A DNA stretch of 64,000 nt from Erythrocercus mccallii (GCA_013397435.1 VZRG01000268.1:617721-681720); one strand, 5' to 3'; counted from the first letter of the stretch, positions 36,856 to 50,993 are shown. Program-made: numbers and translations. The notes: generated by a model not told the origin, from the sequence alone.

Positions 36856-36981
36856 ACACGAATAAAATAAATAAAATAAAATAATAAAAAATAAATTAAA
36901 ATAATAAAATAAAAACATAAATAACAAAAACAAAAAAAAAAAAAAAAAAATAAAATATTAAAAAATAATAAAAATAACAAT
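36856..36981. repeat. A-rich low-complexity tract
   Basis: About 125 bp of AATAAA/AAAAT-type repeats and an uninterrupted A run of about 19, within intron 11. On the gene's strand it is T-rich, roughly 200 bp before the exon 12 acceptor. Confidence 0.95.
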
Positions 36982-37083
36982 AGGTGACATGTCAGCTGTT
37001 GCAGATAGTGGGACAGCATATCACTGATCCCAGCCCACGCAATTTACCAGATAGTAACAAAGCAACATGTTACAAAGCAGTAC

Positions 37084-37323
37084 CTGAACTCTCAGAGTTT
37101 TTGTATCAGACAGGATTGGAAACTCAACATCAATTACTCCATTTTCTGGAACTGTGTAGTTCAGGACATGGACTGTCAGATTTCTCTCCTCTGTTGCCTC
37201 ATTTTCCAGGTGAGAAAGTGAAGAGAGATGGAAAAGCAGGTCTGACTGTTGTGCAGTGATTGTTACAAGATTCTGCCTCTCTTCAGCTGTCAGTTGGTTG
37301 CTATCTGAACGTGACACCTTTAG
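37084..37323 (-). CDS. CD109: CD109 exon 11 (MG4)
   Basis: Eighty codons in phase 0, from LKVSRSDSNQLTAEER to LSDTKTLRVQ. It covers most of MG4, with sequons NLT and NYT and the conserved NYTVPENG and EFPIL strands. Confidence 0.96.
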
Positions 37324-39056
37324 CTAAACAAGAAGAAAAAACCCACTTATTAAACCCATCAAACAGAGTAAAGCTAAAATTCACAACACACAGCATATAA
37401 CAATATATTTGCATTCACATCATATTAAAAAAAATAATGCATCCTCAGATTTCTCACATCAATAGCTTTATTTCTGTTCCCTAGTAAGGGCTGCAAGTAG
37501 GCAAGTCAGGGAAGAACAAAATTATTCATAACTCCAGGGAATAAAAAAGAATAAAAGCCAAGTAGATGGAACTGAAAGGAGACGTTGCATTTCAGCTCTC
37601 CCAATTATTCTTCTAGTTGAAAATGTGTCTCAGGTAAGCTATATATATCCTACTTACAGTCTGAATACTTAATTTTATCATTTGCAATTCACTATCACAA
37701 GAAAGGGCAAACTGACATTTACGTCATATGGGAAAATAAGTCAGATGAGCAGAGATGGTGCTGAGTTGGATGTGTTTATGAACTCATCAAGTGAGTTGAA
37801 GACTGAAACCAGGCCCAAAATTGACAGTGTGCAACTTCTTCACACCTTCATACATCAATCAGCACTACAACTTACAACCTTTATGTCACATTCAAGGAGA
37901 TTTTCATCCAGTAGAATAATTCTTATTCTGCATTATACCCTACAAAAAAATCAACTTTTATATTTAAAAGCTCTGAACCTTTTTCTTTTTCAGTCCATAG
38001 ACGTCACTGCATTACCTCTCTGCCTCAGTCATTATTTTCGTGTTCTCTCTCTGAAGAGCATATGCTCTTCATGTAAGATGTCCATTTTTCAGTAACAGCA
38101 GCAGCTGTTCATTCACACTTCTTTGGGGGAATAAACTCATACCTTCCTATCAATGATACCTTCCTATTAGTTGCAAGAATTGCCAGATGCCTCATCTATC
38201 TCTCACTCAGTTCATCTTTGGAAGAGGAGAAAAAAACAAGTGGATTCAAACTAGGATGCTGGCAAAGAAAATAAAAAGCAGAAAAATGAAAAGTCGAAAC
38301 AATCAGGCTAGCATAAAGCTTCATCTTGAGTCAATCTACTCTGGAAGAGAATATTCAGCCTAAATCACTGCTATTTAGGTCTCATTTCTATACAGTAAAG
38401 TCTCAAGAATCGTAAAACTGGCTCCTATTTTCAAGCAAAACACAGTGATACAATATGCAACCTCAGGAAAATGTAGAAATACTGAAGGCAGATGAGGAAC
38501 AGAATGAAGAACATGAAATATTTCTATGAGTGGACTGCAGCTGGCATGAAAAAGACAGGACAGAAGGCAGAAACCACACTTTCGCTTGAAGGCAATCTGG
38601 TTTGATGAGTTTTAACTGAATTATGTAGAGGCTGGTTAAATATACAAATTCACTATATAAAGTGTATACATATGTGTATTTGTGTACACATATGTGTATA
38701 TATATATACAGTTAGATATACAAATAATATAAAGAGGTTTGAAACTTAATAACTGATCTGTTGTTTCAAAAAAAAACAGCTAGGGAAGATTTCTCTTCCA
38801 TAAGAATGCTGACAAACTATACACAAACACATCCTGCCAAGACTACAGCATTCCCTGCCACTTTATCCTTTTCTAGAGCAAATGCCTCCAAGTTTAGTAC
38901 TTGCTGATATGTATTGTGAAAAAAGAGGGAATTTGAAAACAGATCTGTAAATTACACTTAAAAATCCAATGCAAACTTTGCTATCTAAGCATAAAGGAAT
39001 AGTCACATTTGTTTATCCACAGATGATAATCAAAAAAAAAAACCAAAAGAACTTAC
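37324..39056 (-). other. CD109 intron 10
   Basis: 1.7-kb intron. It has an alternating purine-pyrimidine TA/TG-rich run near 38,660-38,712 and no other feature recognised. Confidence 0.85.
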
Positions 39057-39166
39057 AGTAGCTATGAAGTTCAGAGAAGGCTTTATAACTCTAGAGTAGT
39101 CCAGAAATTCAATAAAATAGTCACTTTGCTTTGGAAATATGATGGTACTTGAATTTTGGGAGATTC
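39057..39166 (-). CDS. CD109: CD109 exon 10 (MG3/MG4)
   Basis: One hundred ten nt encoding ISQNSSTIIFPKQSDYFIEF to KPSLNFIAT. It aligns to human ISRNVSTNVFFKQHDYIIEF and LKPSLNFTAT. It carries the sequon NSS. Acceptor TTCAACAG and donor GTAAGT are clear. Confidence 0.94.
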
Positions 39167-40016
39167 CTGTTGAATAATTGTATGTGTTTAGACAAGACAA
39201 CATGCATTTAACACATATATTACTTTAGCAGCAATACAATTTACTGCCCATGACTTTGAAATAATTTCATCATATTTTTCACCATTTCCACTCCTATCAT
39301 TCTTCATCCTTCTAGATGAGCATCAGTACAAAGGTGGTATATGTACTGGTACTCCCTGCCACAACGCAATATAAAATATACCACATAGGTCTCCAGTCAT
39401 ACAGACTACATCAGAATGACAGAAGGAAGCAACTTATTAAATTCTAAATCAGTCAGCTTCACCTTGCCAGGGTTTCTACAGAAAATCTGTAATGAAATCT
39501 AATTTCTGGGACAGGCAGAAAACACCTGATTTTTTCTTTTTCTAATGTGCAAGGTGCAGTGAAACATGAATGCACAAAAACCCCTCAGTGTGCAAATCTA
39601 CAAGAGGCTAGACAATCAAGAGGTGGACAATCTAGGACCAGGGAACTCTTTCTACTAATGTGACTTACAAATACACGTCAGGTAAGTTTATGATTAAGTT
39701 TTTAAAATTCAGGTTAATGCTAGCAATTCTTTATGCCTGCTCTTCTCATCAAAAATGATCCATCACTGACTTTAAGCTCCTATCAGAATGCGTTTCTTGG
39801 TTATTTAATAAATCATTTATCATAGAACTTTATTCAACCGAGTTAACAGGTGGTTAAACTATTAAATTTCTAGGCGAGCAACATTCAGCTAATATATTTG
39901 AATGTGGATGGTTTGTGCTGACATCAGTACATGACACTTTTCTAGAGCTCCAGCCTCTTCCACACAGCTGTAAGGCAGTCTGGATTTCTGTCAGAAGACC
40001 TCACACAGCCACATAC

Positions 40017-40152
40017 CTGTGAGTGACTCAGTCACCACCGCAATCATTTCTATCGGCTCTGTGTAGTCGCTGTCACCTTGGTGCCACAACTGCTCAGCAT
40101 TCAAGTTTTGCAACATAAGCTTGTTACAGGTTACATTCACAGATCCATTTAT
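40017..40152 (-). CDS. CD109: CD109 exon 9 (MG3)
   Basis: Forty-five codons plus one base, from INGSVNVTCNKLML to AVVTESLTG. It contains two overlapping-region sequons (NGS and NVT) and a second Cys not present in human at this place. TESLTG matches the human TESVTG. Confidence 0.94.
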
Positions 40153-41178
40153 CTGCAATGTAGGAAAAAATAACTGTAGAGCCAGAAAAGCCAAGCACAC
40201 CTTTCTGTCTACAGTAGCTTATTTCTGGTTAAGTCCTCTAGCTCTCTCCACATACAAGTTTTGGAGTGTGAACTCCAGAAAATTACAGACGGTGACCCTT
40301 TATTTTTTGCCATCAGCAACCACTTTTATTAAATCCAGTAGAAGTTCACTACTTTTTTAGAGGCAACAGTATTTTACGGAAAGAGTTACTTTTTTTTCCT
40401 AATTTTTAGAATTATCCAATTCTACATGGCTAGCGCAGTGGCACCTAAGCTTTACAGGACAATACAATGAACAAGTTCCTGCCTGAGGAGAGGGGTATAC
40501 CCTATTCAACATCTAGCTCAGAGTCTCTGTAGACTAAGTGCTGCTGAAGGCACTGAAGTCAGACAGTGGATGAAGTCAGCAAGCAAAATTATGGTCACTT
40601 CATGTAGAAAAAATTTAACCTTTTTTAAACACAGTCCACATCTCAAAAGTAAAATGTCTGATTTTGCAAAGAGAATGCAATGAATCTACCACCTCTTTTA
40701 AGCTTTCAGATTGAAACTGTGTGTCTTTTTAAATTTCCTGCTTCAGGTTACAAGTAGTGCAGTAGCTCAAATGTAATTGCTGGCAATTAGCAGGCAAAAT
40801 GCTTTGGTTTCTACCATGCTAGAGCTCCACCTAGACAACTGGAGTGTTCTCTGGCCTTGTGACACAGAGCTGTGCAGAGGCAGACATAGGGCCAGGGAGC
40901 ATTCCTGAGCATGGGTCCTCCAGCACCTATGCAGCTCCTGGAAAAATTTTCTACCTGGGTCAGTTGGTACTCTCCAAAATAACTTCCAGGCACAAGTAAA
41001 GGGAGCACAGGTGCCAAGTATCATGCTCAACAAACAGTCTGGATGTAGATGCTTTAGGCTGGAAATTAAAGAGAGTTTAACACTCTCCAGCTGAACTCAG
41101 CATTCAGGAATTATTCCAAGTGTCATTTAACCCATAACAGGACACAGACTTAAAGAAACTACTAAGAGATAGACTCAC
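40153..41178 (-). other. CD109 intron 8
   Basis: 1.0-kb intron. Nothing recognisable beyond AT-rich sequence. Confidence 0.85.
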
Positions 41179-41275
41179 CTCCATTGTTGTTGTTATGTTT
41201 CTCTTGTTTGTCCAGTAAGAAACAGAAAGGCAAGTGACTGTTACAGTTCCCTTTACTGGCTTTCCATACATATAC
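41179..41275 (-). CDS. CD109: CD109 exon 8 (MG3)
   Basis: Ninety-seven nt: one base completing Lys, then YMYGKPVKGTVTVTCLSVSY through the sequon-containing KRNITTTME. YGKPVKG is strongly conserved across the family. The Cys in VTCLS replaces a Phe in the human protein as I recall it. Confidence 0.96.
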
Positions 41276-43621
41276 CTGAAACACATCAGCCAAAGTCAAA
41301 CAACACACCACCCTCCTTGGGCTCCTGAAGAGCTCTCAAGGCAAAAGATCCTACTAAAATATTTTCTCTTGCCTCAAACATGGGTAGAACATGCTTCTAC
41401 TTTGAAACATGGAGTTCACTATACTGAGACCAGTTTATCAAAACTAAAGCTGGAAGCCCAAAACCTGCAGAAGATACACAGTGCTGCTCTTTCCTCTACA
41501 CAAGCTCTACAAACCTATTAAAATTATTATAGGCTGTACGATGTACAGAAGTTAACTACACTAAGTTAAAAGCAAGTTATTGAACAGAACACTCAGGTAG
41601 CGTCATAACTAATATGCAGTTAAAAGGGTGTTAACCCATGACATCATTACGAAGGGAATGTGGGAAGTGTAAGTATTTTGCTTACCAAATACGACTAACA
41701 CAAAATGAGGTATCTCATTTTTGATATTTGGTATTAATATTTACTACTTATTTAGTAATCACAGTCTCAAGAAATCATTGCAAACAATGTCCAGTTGTGG
41801 CAAATCTGAAAACTGTAACATCCTCCCTTCTTAGGATGACAGTAACAACCTGCAGTCACTATTGCAGCAATAAAATAAAATTTTGTATAAATGTTTCCAA
41901 GTTATACTTAAGAGAAACCACAACATTATCAGATTGAGACAGAGAAGGGAAGGCGAGGAGGAATGACATGGGGACAGACAGAACACCTAAAATCATTCTA
42001 GTCCTCAGCAGTAATACATGCAGAGGTGATAACTTTAAAGTACATAAAATCATTATGCAGCCACTTAAGTAATATCAAAGCTGAAAAGCAGAGAGAAAGA
42101 AAAATCAAACAGCCTAGTTACAGGAATAACTGTGATAACACTGTCTTGCATTTGAACTCAGTCTAACCACACCTAATTACAGCAATAAGCTGCCATTAAC
42201 CTTGAAATCATATTGCCATTGGGCAACACCTACTTAACTTAACTTGTACTTAACTTGATCTAACAATACTCCAGAGAAGAAAATGGGGTTTATGACATCT
42301 ACAGGTTGTATAAAGAGGCATTTTGTCTATAAAAACAGTTACCAGGAATGAAGTAATTCTCTATAAATAACTACGATGTATCTGTAAAACTTTGTCACTG
42401 CTGGGATTCAACCTCAGGTGGTTCACTGGTGTCTAAGTATGAATTTATTGCAGCTAACAGGTACACTTTCAAACACCTTAGGAGTATACCAAATGAAAGG
42501 GTCAAGTATCCTGGGGAAGACCAATACAGTTTTAGAAACCAAATATTAGCTGCCATATAATGGATTCCAAAAGCAAAGTTGAATAAGGGGGAAAAAGCGA
42601 GGAAAACTTTTTTAAAATTGCCCCTTAGGAGATTCACAGAATCATAGGATGGCTTGAGATGGAAGGGATCTTAAGGGTCATATAGTTCTAATCCCCTTGC
42701 CATGTACAGGGATGCAACCCACTAGATCAGGTTGCTCAGGGTTCCATCCAACCTCGCATTGATAATTTATAATATCAGGTTGCATGGACTCTACAGAATG
42801 AAGTGTTTCTTCCAAGTCCAAACATTTAATTTAAATAGCTTGCTAAACACTGATTTCTGCATTTCACTTGTAAACAGAGTGCTTCTTCAGAAGGTATGTA
42901 TTTTAGGGCATTAGATAACCCACAAAAGACTCTTTATTTCAATCTTCTTGGATGGATCTATCAAATAGCTCTATCTGGCTCTCATCCTCAAAAATAGAAT
43001 TAATTTCTGAGATTAATGCTTAGTAGTTTTTTGTTTAGATATTTGCTCACCTGAAAAATAAAATATTGTTTACAGAGGAGTCTACACTGAAGCCTCTTCT
43101 GAATTTCTCAATAGCTTTTAATTCTTTACTTATTTACAGCTACAGGTATTTTGATATGAGAAACCTATACTTGAAATCTGCAATGCTGATTTATTGGAAC
43201 AAGGAGAATGTTTATAGAAGTTTGCCTAATTTTCCACATTGTCTAATTAAATACAGTTACTCTACCTACAGACCTTAATGTGGTAAATTGGAAAGTACCA
43301 TAAAAGAACTGTGAGAACAAAAAAAAATACATATTACAAGCAAGAAACTTAATAAATTTTCAAAGATAGCTGAAAATGTATAGCTATAGTCTAGAAGTAT
43401 GTTTACCAGACCAAGAGAACTTAGAAGAACTGTAGAAGTCTGAAAATCTACTGAATCTTGTTACAACAAAATCCAGTAACTAGAAACAGATACTAGCCAA
43501 CTAATTTTGAATAGATGGGGCTTTATTAGCATTCCATACATAACTTTTTACTTTGACACTTAGAGACCCACAATAAGTTTCTTAAGAGTAAGGGTGACAA
43601 CAGTATCAGTGATTTACTTAC
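41276..43621 (-). other. CD109 intron 7
   Basis: 2.3-kb intron containing a CR1 3' fragment near 42,631-42,757. A small ACTTAACTT direct repeat lies near 42,232-42,256. Nothing else recognised. Confidence 0.85.
42631..42757 (-). mobile_element. CR1 LINE 3' end
   Basis: Antisense CR1 tail and 3' UTR: CACAGAATCATAGGATGGCT then GAGATGGAAGGGATCTTAAG, CCCCTTGCCATGTACAGGGA and CTAGATCAGGTTGCTCAGGG. The AATCATAG start is the reverse complement of the CR1 8-bp tail. It is one of the better preserved copies here, about 125 bp long. Confidence 0.92.
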
Positions 43622-43706
43622 TTTGCAGAGACAACACCAGTTACATCTTCATCTCTCAAAGAGTAGTATAAGGGTGTTGTGATCATGACATCAAATTTTG
43701 GTAAAA
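43622..43706 (-). CDS. CD109: CD109 exon 7 (MG3 start)
   Basis: Eighty-five nt: two bases completing Val, then LPKFDVMITTPLYYSL through GVVSA and two bases of a split Lys. LPKF opens MG3. The acceptor has a long T tract and the donor is GTAAGT. Confidence 0.94.
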
Positions 43707-44199
43707 CTAAAAAAAAACAATTACAACAAGTATGAAATTCACAGAAGGAATATTTTTTTTTTTTACATAACAAGGGTAGAACATGCAATTTGCTAAAGAC
43801 TACTAGTTTCCTAAGTTTCCCAATATAAGGTAAGATGTATTTTTAAACAAATCCCCAGACTACAACTTTTTGTTGAAAAAAGCATCATAAAATCAGCCTG
43901 CATATAAGCTTATAAGTCTGAAATATAAAACATTTAGCTTATTCAGCCTTTACAGAATCATGAGCAAGCTTCACAACCAGATACTATACAGATATTTTGG
44001 GATCATTAAAATTACCAAAGATAAACAGAGCAGCTGATAAGATGGTATTTTTTGTCAGCCTCAGAGAAGCCAAAGATTTGGAAATTAAACTTTCTGTGAG
44101 TATTTAAAATTTTCATGCCAGACAAGGGGAACTAGTATAAATTAATGGGGAATCACTACTGATTTTGGTCACTACTAAATGCCCTTGAATAACACTTAC

Positions 44200-44239
44200 C
44201 ATATTCCATCACTTTAAATCTTTGATAATGAACTTGACC
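44200..44239 (-). CDS. CD109: CD109 exon 6 (MG2/MG3 junction), 40 bp
   Basis: A 40-nt exon encoding GQVHYQRFKVMEY plus one base of a split Val codon, followed by GTAAGT. The motif F-x-V-x-EYVLPKF, completed by exon 7, is the family signature at the MG2/MG3 boundary. It lies after the very long intron 5. Confidence 0.92.
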
Positions 44240-47200
44240 CTATTGAAAAAAAATTCGTATGAGAAAATACATACAATTGTAGTTAGATTAGTAAGTTTAA
44301 CATATCTTCTTGGCCAAATCCCCCCCATATTCAAGTTAAACTACAATTTCTGACATGGTAGGATTTAAAATCATGGCTCAATCACTGTCAGCTCCTGTAG
44401 ACACCAGTAGTATACATTTGCAAAGCAGAAGGACACAGAAGTTCATGTGAAGCAGACTCTAAGTATTTATCATGAACAGCTTGTGCAGCTCCCAGTCTGC
44501 AGACATCTACATATGTCTGGTTTCTGTACTAAAAAAAAATTGAATACCTGAGCTAGGTAACATAAAACTACCTAGCATAAACAGTCACAGTCCTCATGAT
44601 AAACCACGACTGACATTCCAGCACTATCTTTGCTAGCTCATCTGAAATTAACTTCTACAAACAAGAAGCTCCTACAGAGTCTATCTAGTGGGTGAGACTA
44701 TCTCAAAACCTTGTATAATCTTATGATTCCACATTTACTCAAAAGGTGGCTGCAGTTTTGTTACAGTCTACAGCCATACTTACTTCAGCAGAGATACCCT
44801 TGTGTTGTATCTTCTTGTCTCTATTTGTTACTTAAAATCAAGGAAAGAAATAAAAAAAAAAAACTACATAATGTGCTGTTATTTGTGTTCTCTTCTATTT
44901 TCCTATTTTTCTAATTTTTTTATTTCTTTCCTGATTTCCTTCAGGAAGGAAAAGAAGAATGACTATGGATAACCAATTATTAGGTGGCATCAAGATGTAC
45001 CAGAGAGGAATGACTGTTTGTAGCAAGAGAGGATAAACTGAGAACTCCTATGCTAAAACCCTAGGATTATCTAAACTGGAAACAATTATAAACTTTTGTT
45101 ACTTATCAACAGCTTTGCAAGTTAAGCATCTCAGACCAAGCCCTTTATATATTAATTTACACATTTACTAGCAAAATACTCCTATCAAAGTAAGAATCTG
45201 CTGCTGAATTCATGATTAAGTCACTGATCACCAAAATAACTGCCATACTTATATTCCTAGGTTTGAAAACACACATGCAGAATCAGCTATTTTCACAAAA
45301 TTTGTCCAAATCATAACACTTGCAACACAAAATGCTACAGCATTGACATGCATAAATCAGTCCACAATCAGATTACTATCAGGTAGTCTTAGGAACATGT
45401 ATCTTAGGGAAATGACCTGTAATGAATTCATCTCACATCTTGTTTTCTGTACAGCTTTTATTTCCAGCACTAAATATATATGTGACCCTTGCCATAAAGC
45501 AAACCCTGAACAAAATTTTACCCCAGACAACACAGTTAAAAAGCATCTCTCTTGAAAATAAAATATTGTTTCCCATTATCTTAGAAGTAAAAATTAAAAT
45601 ACAATTAAAACCTAAGATAACTGTATGTAGTAGAACACAGAGATTACAGTGAGACTAGTAGTCCTGGCAGCATCTCCTCTGAGATGACAAGCTTTGTGAC
45701 AGAAATCAAGCTGTGCTTCATCGTTCAGGGAAAAGCAAATATCCTACTTGGTCATCTTGATGATGTGAATACCAAGCCAGATTTTCCACTAACACATTTT
45801 TTAGCCAAGCTGGTCTGAAGTAGGACAAGTAACAGCACTTCAACCACTCTATCATTTTAGTTCATCAGTGCAAGGCTGTCTCTCTGGCAAATATTGTTCA
45901 AATATACTGATGTGGAAGTTGTTAAACCAGTTTCCAGGAATAGTGGCTTTTGAGACAGGCAGTTAGTCAGTTATATATGCACAACCCAAGAGAGATTTTT
46001 AGGGGTTTTCTTTATGATAGGAAAACACCATGACTATTCCATTTTTTCCAGAGCTGCTTTATTCTAGTACAGGTTTTGTCTTCCATGCCTTCTCCTGCTT
46101 CCTAAGTACACTTACCCTTCCAGACTAACAACATTTTGCTTTAAATCAGCATTTCTTAAACTGCAGAACACCTATTGCATTCTGTGCCAATCGCCCAGAG
46201 TAAGAAAACAGTGCCAAAAGAGATCCATATAAGTGTTCTGGGATGATGAGGATGAGCCTTTCTGCAGGGGAGCTTTAGATGCTATGCATCCTGACATTCA
46301 AGAATACCTAATCACTACAATCTAGATTCTGCTCTGCTGTGATAAACCATCCTATTTTAATTCACTGAGTCTGATCCAAAAAAAGGGAGGTCACAGGAGC
46401 TGCTCCCCACAGATTTTTTCTTTACTTCTTTGGCAACTGAAAGTCCCTGAAATGAATCTGGTTTGGGTCCATTTCCTTATTTGTTTCTAACATTGACATG
46501 CATCACTGTTAGGGCATGGGGAAAGACTCTGGGTATGGTCCAGGGCTTTGTCCTGGAAAAGCGCAGTGCTGGCACCAGCTGCATTCCTGGGGCTACCTCA
46601 TTGTCTCACTCCCTGTCAGGAGTACTCTTCCGCCTTGGCTTTGCAGCCAAATAAAACAGATTTTTGTCTAGACAGAACTAACAGAAGCACTTCATGATCA
46701 CTTCCATGCTTTGTTTTCACATGCAAGAAACAAACTCCAAAAAGAAATTCTGTTCAAATTCAATGGCGCAGTCTCCAGAAACTAGTCAGAGTCCCACCAG
46801 TGTCACCACTATCTACACTAGCAGATCCTGATTGAATATCTGTGCACATTTTCAAACTACTGAATACGCAGGCAATGCCAAAGTCTTTATGCATGGTGTG
46901 ATTTTGAAGAAGTGTGACACATTTTTTGAGCGATTATATACACATTAAACTTAAGGCATCAAATGTGAAATCCATAACTGACCTAGCAGTAAAAGATGAT
47001 AGAATTCGCTGTGGATACACTGAAACATACATTAAACCTCAAAAGCTAAAAAATTCAGCATGTAAAGTATATAATCATTCCCAGTTGAGTCTGAAAGTTT
47101 GCTTTATAGCTGAAGCTTTTAAAAAAACGTAATACTCTTAAAAATATTTTGGAAAGTCCTTGTTGCACCTGAAACATTACTACTCCTCAATATTTGATCA

Positions 47201-50200
47201 CAAATTTAAACATAACAACTTCCATAAATTAGATTACAAAATGCTGCTTAACTAGAAACAACTTCTGGTTGGAGGTGCATGCTACTAAAACTCAGCAACT
47301 AGAAGTCTTTCAGAAACAGGAAATATAAGATATCCAACTAAAATACAAGGTGGAGACTTGGAAACCAGACTGTAATTACTCTGTCTTAAGTTTTCCTGGA
47401 ACAGCTGTACTAACACCTGAACTTTTATTAAAAATACTACAGGATGTTTAACAGCAGCAAGCAGCCAAAACCTGATTTAAAACAGGATTCAGAAGCAGCA
47501 CTTCCAAAAATCGAGACTCGGTACACTTGGAAACTGATCTGTAATCATGAGAAGGGAAATGTTATTTAATCACTTGAAAATTCTTTAAAGACAAGAGGGA
47601 AACTGAGAAGGAAAGGTTGGCTATTTAACTAGAAAGTCCAGGTCATGGCATCAGGATAGCTAAGTCATGCATAGATCAGTCTGAGTTTGCCATATGAAGG
47701 TGCTCCTAAAGCCTCAACAGATCCATAAGCTGCACAGGATGCCACGCAGAGCCAGAGCTGGCAGTACTAGTTAAGGATAGGAAGATATATCTATTAAAAA
47801 TCCCAGTCATATACGAAGTCTTCCTTAGCAGTAAATCTAGATTCTCAGTGACCTCTGCCATCAGGAAGAGTGGTGAATCCATGCAACTTTATATGACACA
47901 ACAAAACCTACACCTCCCTTAAACAGAACTGCCGCAGAAGAGAGAGGAATACCCAGCTAATAGCTAGGAATATCCCTTAGGAGTGATCTAATCACTCACT
48001 AGCTTTCCCTAAACACCAGCTAAATCTCCACTATATCACCAACACAGAGACCCCTACACACCTTAATGTTCAAACTGAATCCAGTCTCATATGATCATGT
48101 ATTTCACGGCATAAACTCCCTTGCAACCAAGAGACTAAGTAGAGTTTCCCAACAGAAAAGTTATTTTCCTTCATTCTGCAAGGTGTCTTGTGGGTTTCAT
48201 TAATCCAGTGGTTGACACACTTTCAGAAAAATAAGTGTGTCAGACAACACACTAAGCAGATCTAACCTAATCGTGTGAATTTTGCTATAATCACTTAATG
48301 TATCTTGCATGTGATACCCTTACCCAATGAAGATGCTCTGTAGGCATATGCTGTAGAAATAACACATACTGCTTTGTCACTATATTCAACCTGATATTTG
48401 AAAATTAAAGCAGAGCAGGTGTAAACAAAAAAAAGCCTGAAAGTAAACATAAGTATTTCTGTGTGGGACTTGAGGTTGCTGTTCCATTCCCAAAGGATAA
48501 GCACTGTAAGAACAGCCAGTTTTTTCTGGACACCAAGGTCTTAAACTTTTTTTTTAAGTATTATATACTCTTCTTTTTCTCCTCTATTATAATTTTCAAT
48601 TCAAGGAGTTTAAACGTCAAAAGGAACCATTTAGCCTGATCTCCTTTTATCACAAGTTTGGTTCCTTTGATATTCAGGTACTCCAGCAATCTGTGTTGCT
48701 AGAATGCAATATCCAAAAAGACAACCATGAAGTAACACAGAACACCAAGGGAACTGCATCAGCTAGGGCAGCCAGGAGTGACACTGTGTCTCGAGCTGAC
48801 ACCTAAGGCCTTTTTAACTTGCAGTTCTCAACAGAGTGTACTGTGAGTTTGTTCAGACAGTTTTTGATCCCACCTAAATTTTCAGTATTCACAATAATTG
48901 CTAATGCTAGGCTCTGCAGTTCAGTTATAATGTTTCAGTCATTTTGAAATCACTCTCTACCTCCTTTAGCCGATGCCCTTTAGCTATATGTTGAAATAGA
49001 GAGGAACAAAACATTCCCTATTTACTTTCTCCTTGTTACTCATGACTTGAGAGACATTCCCACTCTGACACATATTTTCCAAGATAATTAACCTTCTGTA
49101 GCACAGCTAAAATTTAAAATACCATCAACTCACTCTATTAAGGTTTCACTTCACTTGTCTCACAGCTGTTTCATTAGCACAGATGAATTAACAAGGCATT
49201 TTTCTTTCAGCTTAACAATATTTTTTTCTTTTTGGTTTTGTTTCAGGAGGGAGCGGCACTCATTCAGATCCTGAAAACAGCTGCTACAATTCCTTCATCA
49301 ATTATCTCCTAGTTTCAGCATTACTCAAGCCTTTGCAGAAAGCCCAAGCAACATTTCACAAGCATTGTTTGGCTTGGCATGTGATCTGTTGAAGATGCCC
49401 ACCACTGCCACCAACCAGCCTTTGTTTCCATGTCTGAGCCACACTTCCTCAACTGCTGAAAAGCACCTACAATAGCTGTGAGTGGGGATGGCTTGTCAGC
49501 TGGATCAGTGAACTGGTCTGGTCTAGGCAAAGAAAAATACACAGATGCTTTTCAGTTTGGGTCACTTCCCCACTGTTCTTTAGATCTCAGCCTGACTACA
49601 GCTGCTTCAGCCTGACTGAGAGGCTACTGAACAGCAGTCAGGCGATGGGAAGGAGTGGCAGAGCACAGGGAGGAGCGCAGGAACAACTTCATACATTTTT
49701 CCCAACACAGACAACAGCAACAACTCCACACCCACATGACAAAGTGTTTGAAAAATCCAGTCTTGACACTCACTTGAGCACCACCCTCACATATCTAAGC
49801 CTATAGAAATCTATCAAACAAATAACTGGTACTGGTAAATGTTACTCCTAAGCAATACGTTATCCCGTGAATTTTTCTCCTTTCTACCTATCATGTCCCT
49901 CATTATGTGACATTAAGCAATCCTGTTTATACTTGCTAAATGGTCTCTGGACAGCCACTGCAAGCCAAATAGGAAATGCAGTTCCCAAATTATAGGTATT
50001 TAAAAGCAGGCTGAATAACCCTGACACACAGAGTTTTGAACAGCTAAACCTCCAGCTATTTTTGAAACATGTTCCATGGTGTATGAGGAGTGTAACAGCT
50101 TGAAGGATTGGCCTGAGAGAACTACTACCAATAGCAACATGCAACACAGTTTTGTTTTGCAATAGTTCTGTATTACTAGTCATCCTTTCTATTTCACAAA

Positions 50201-50724
50201 GTTATTTTTTTCCTCAGTAACTCATCAGTCATTGTGAGTTGCTGAAACATACCTAAAACTAGGCAAAGATCTGTAAAGAGTCTTGGTTCCTCAACCCTTG
50301 AGACAATGACTGTCTGCAGAGCGCGGTACAACAAATTTCTTTGTATTTGCTTGCAAAATAAACATAACGGCATTTCACTTAAAAAGAAAAAAAGCTCTAC
50401 TCCATGAGATCTTTCCTTTATATTAATATTACCACTCCTCACTTTCTTAACACCATTTTTACTCTGGAATCAAAACACAGGCCTTAGGATAAAGTATGTA
50501 TGTGGGTTTTTGTATCCTTCCCTACAAAATCATATACTGTTGAAAATCTTGTGAGGTTTGCATATTCTCTTTGCATAGTATTTTGCACAATATTTGACAT
50601 GAGGGAAGGATTTGCTCATCTCAAGATCCATGTTTATAACTTGTTTCAGCAACAAAAACACAATTTTATACACACCTAGCAGAAGAAACAAATCTCTCCG
50701 TGATTTGGCAATGTTAATACTTAC
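44240..50724 (-). other. CD109 intron 5
   Basis: The longest complete intron (6.5 kb), between MG2 exons 5 and 6. It holds an old CR1/L3-like LINE relic at about 48,960-49,080. I found no coding exon in it, and exons 5 and 6 are in matching phase across it. Confidence 0.88.
48960..49080 (-). mobile_element. Ancient CR1/L3-like LINE relic
   Basis: Diverged antisense match, by memory of the family, to the LINE segment containing CATTCCCTATTTACTTTCTC, followed by CTCATGACTT and the GACATTCCCAC region. Boundaries are approximate and a profile search would be needed to fix the subfamily. Confidence 0.45.
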
Positions 50725-50850
50725 ATTCACTTCCACCTCTATGGACCAGTCTCCTAGTGGAGGGTTCATTGATAACTGAAATTTTTTGGAAACTACACCC
50801 AAATCACCCTCCTCCATCAACCACTGCTGAATCAACTTCTTCCGAGGATC
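50725..50850 (-). CDS. CD109: CD109 exon 5 (MG2)
   Basis: Forty-two codons in phase 0, from DPRKKLIQQWLMEEGDLG to GDWSIEVEVN. LIQQWL, SKKFQLS and PLGDWSI are conserved MG2 strands in CD109 and A2M-family proteins. Acceptor CTCCTAG and donor GTAAGT are clear. Confidence 0.96.
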
Positions 50851-50993
50851 CTAGGAGAAAAGTCAAGCTGCATGTTAAATATGAGTGGCCTTGCTAGCAA
50901 GATTTAGGCAGCAATACATACGATCTGTATTTGTCACAGATTTGGAACATATGACACATTCTAACATCTAACTATGTTCCTGGGGATACTTAC

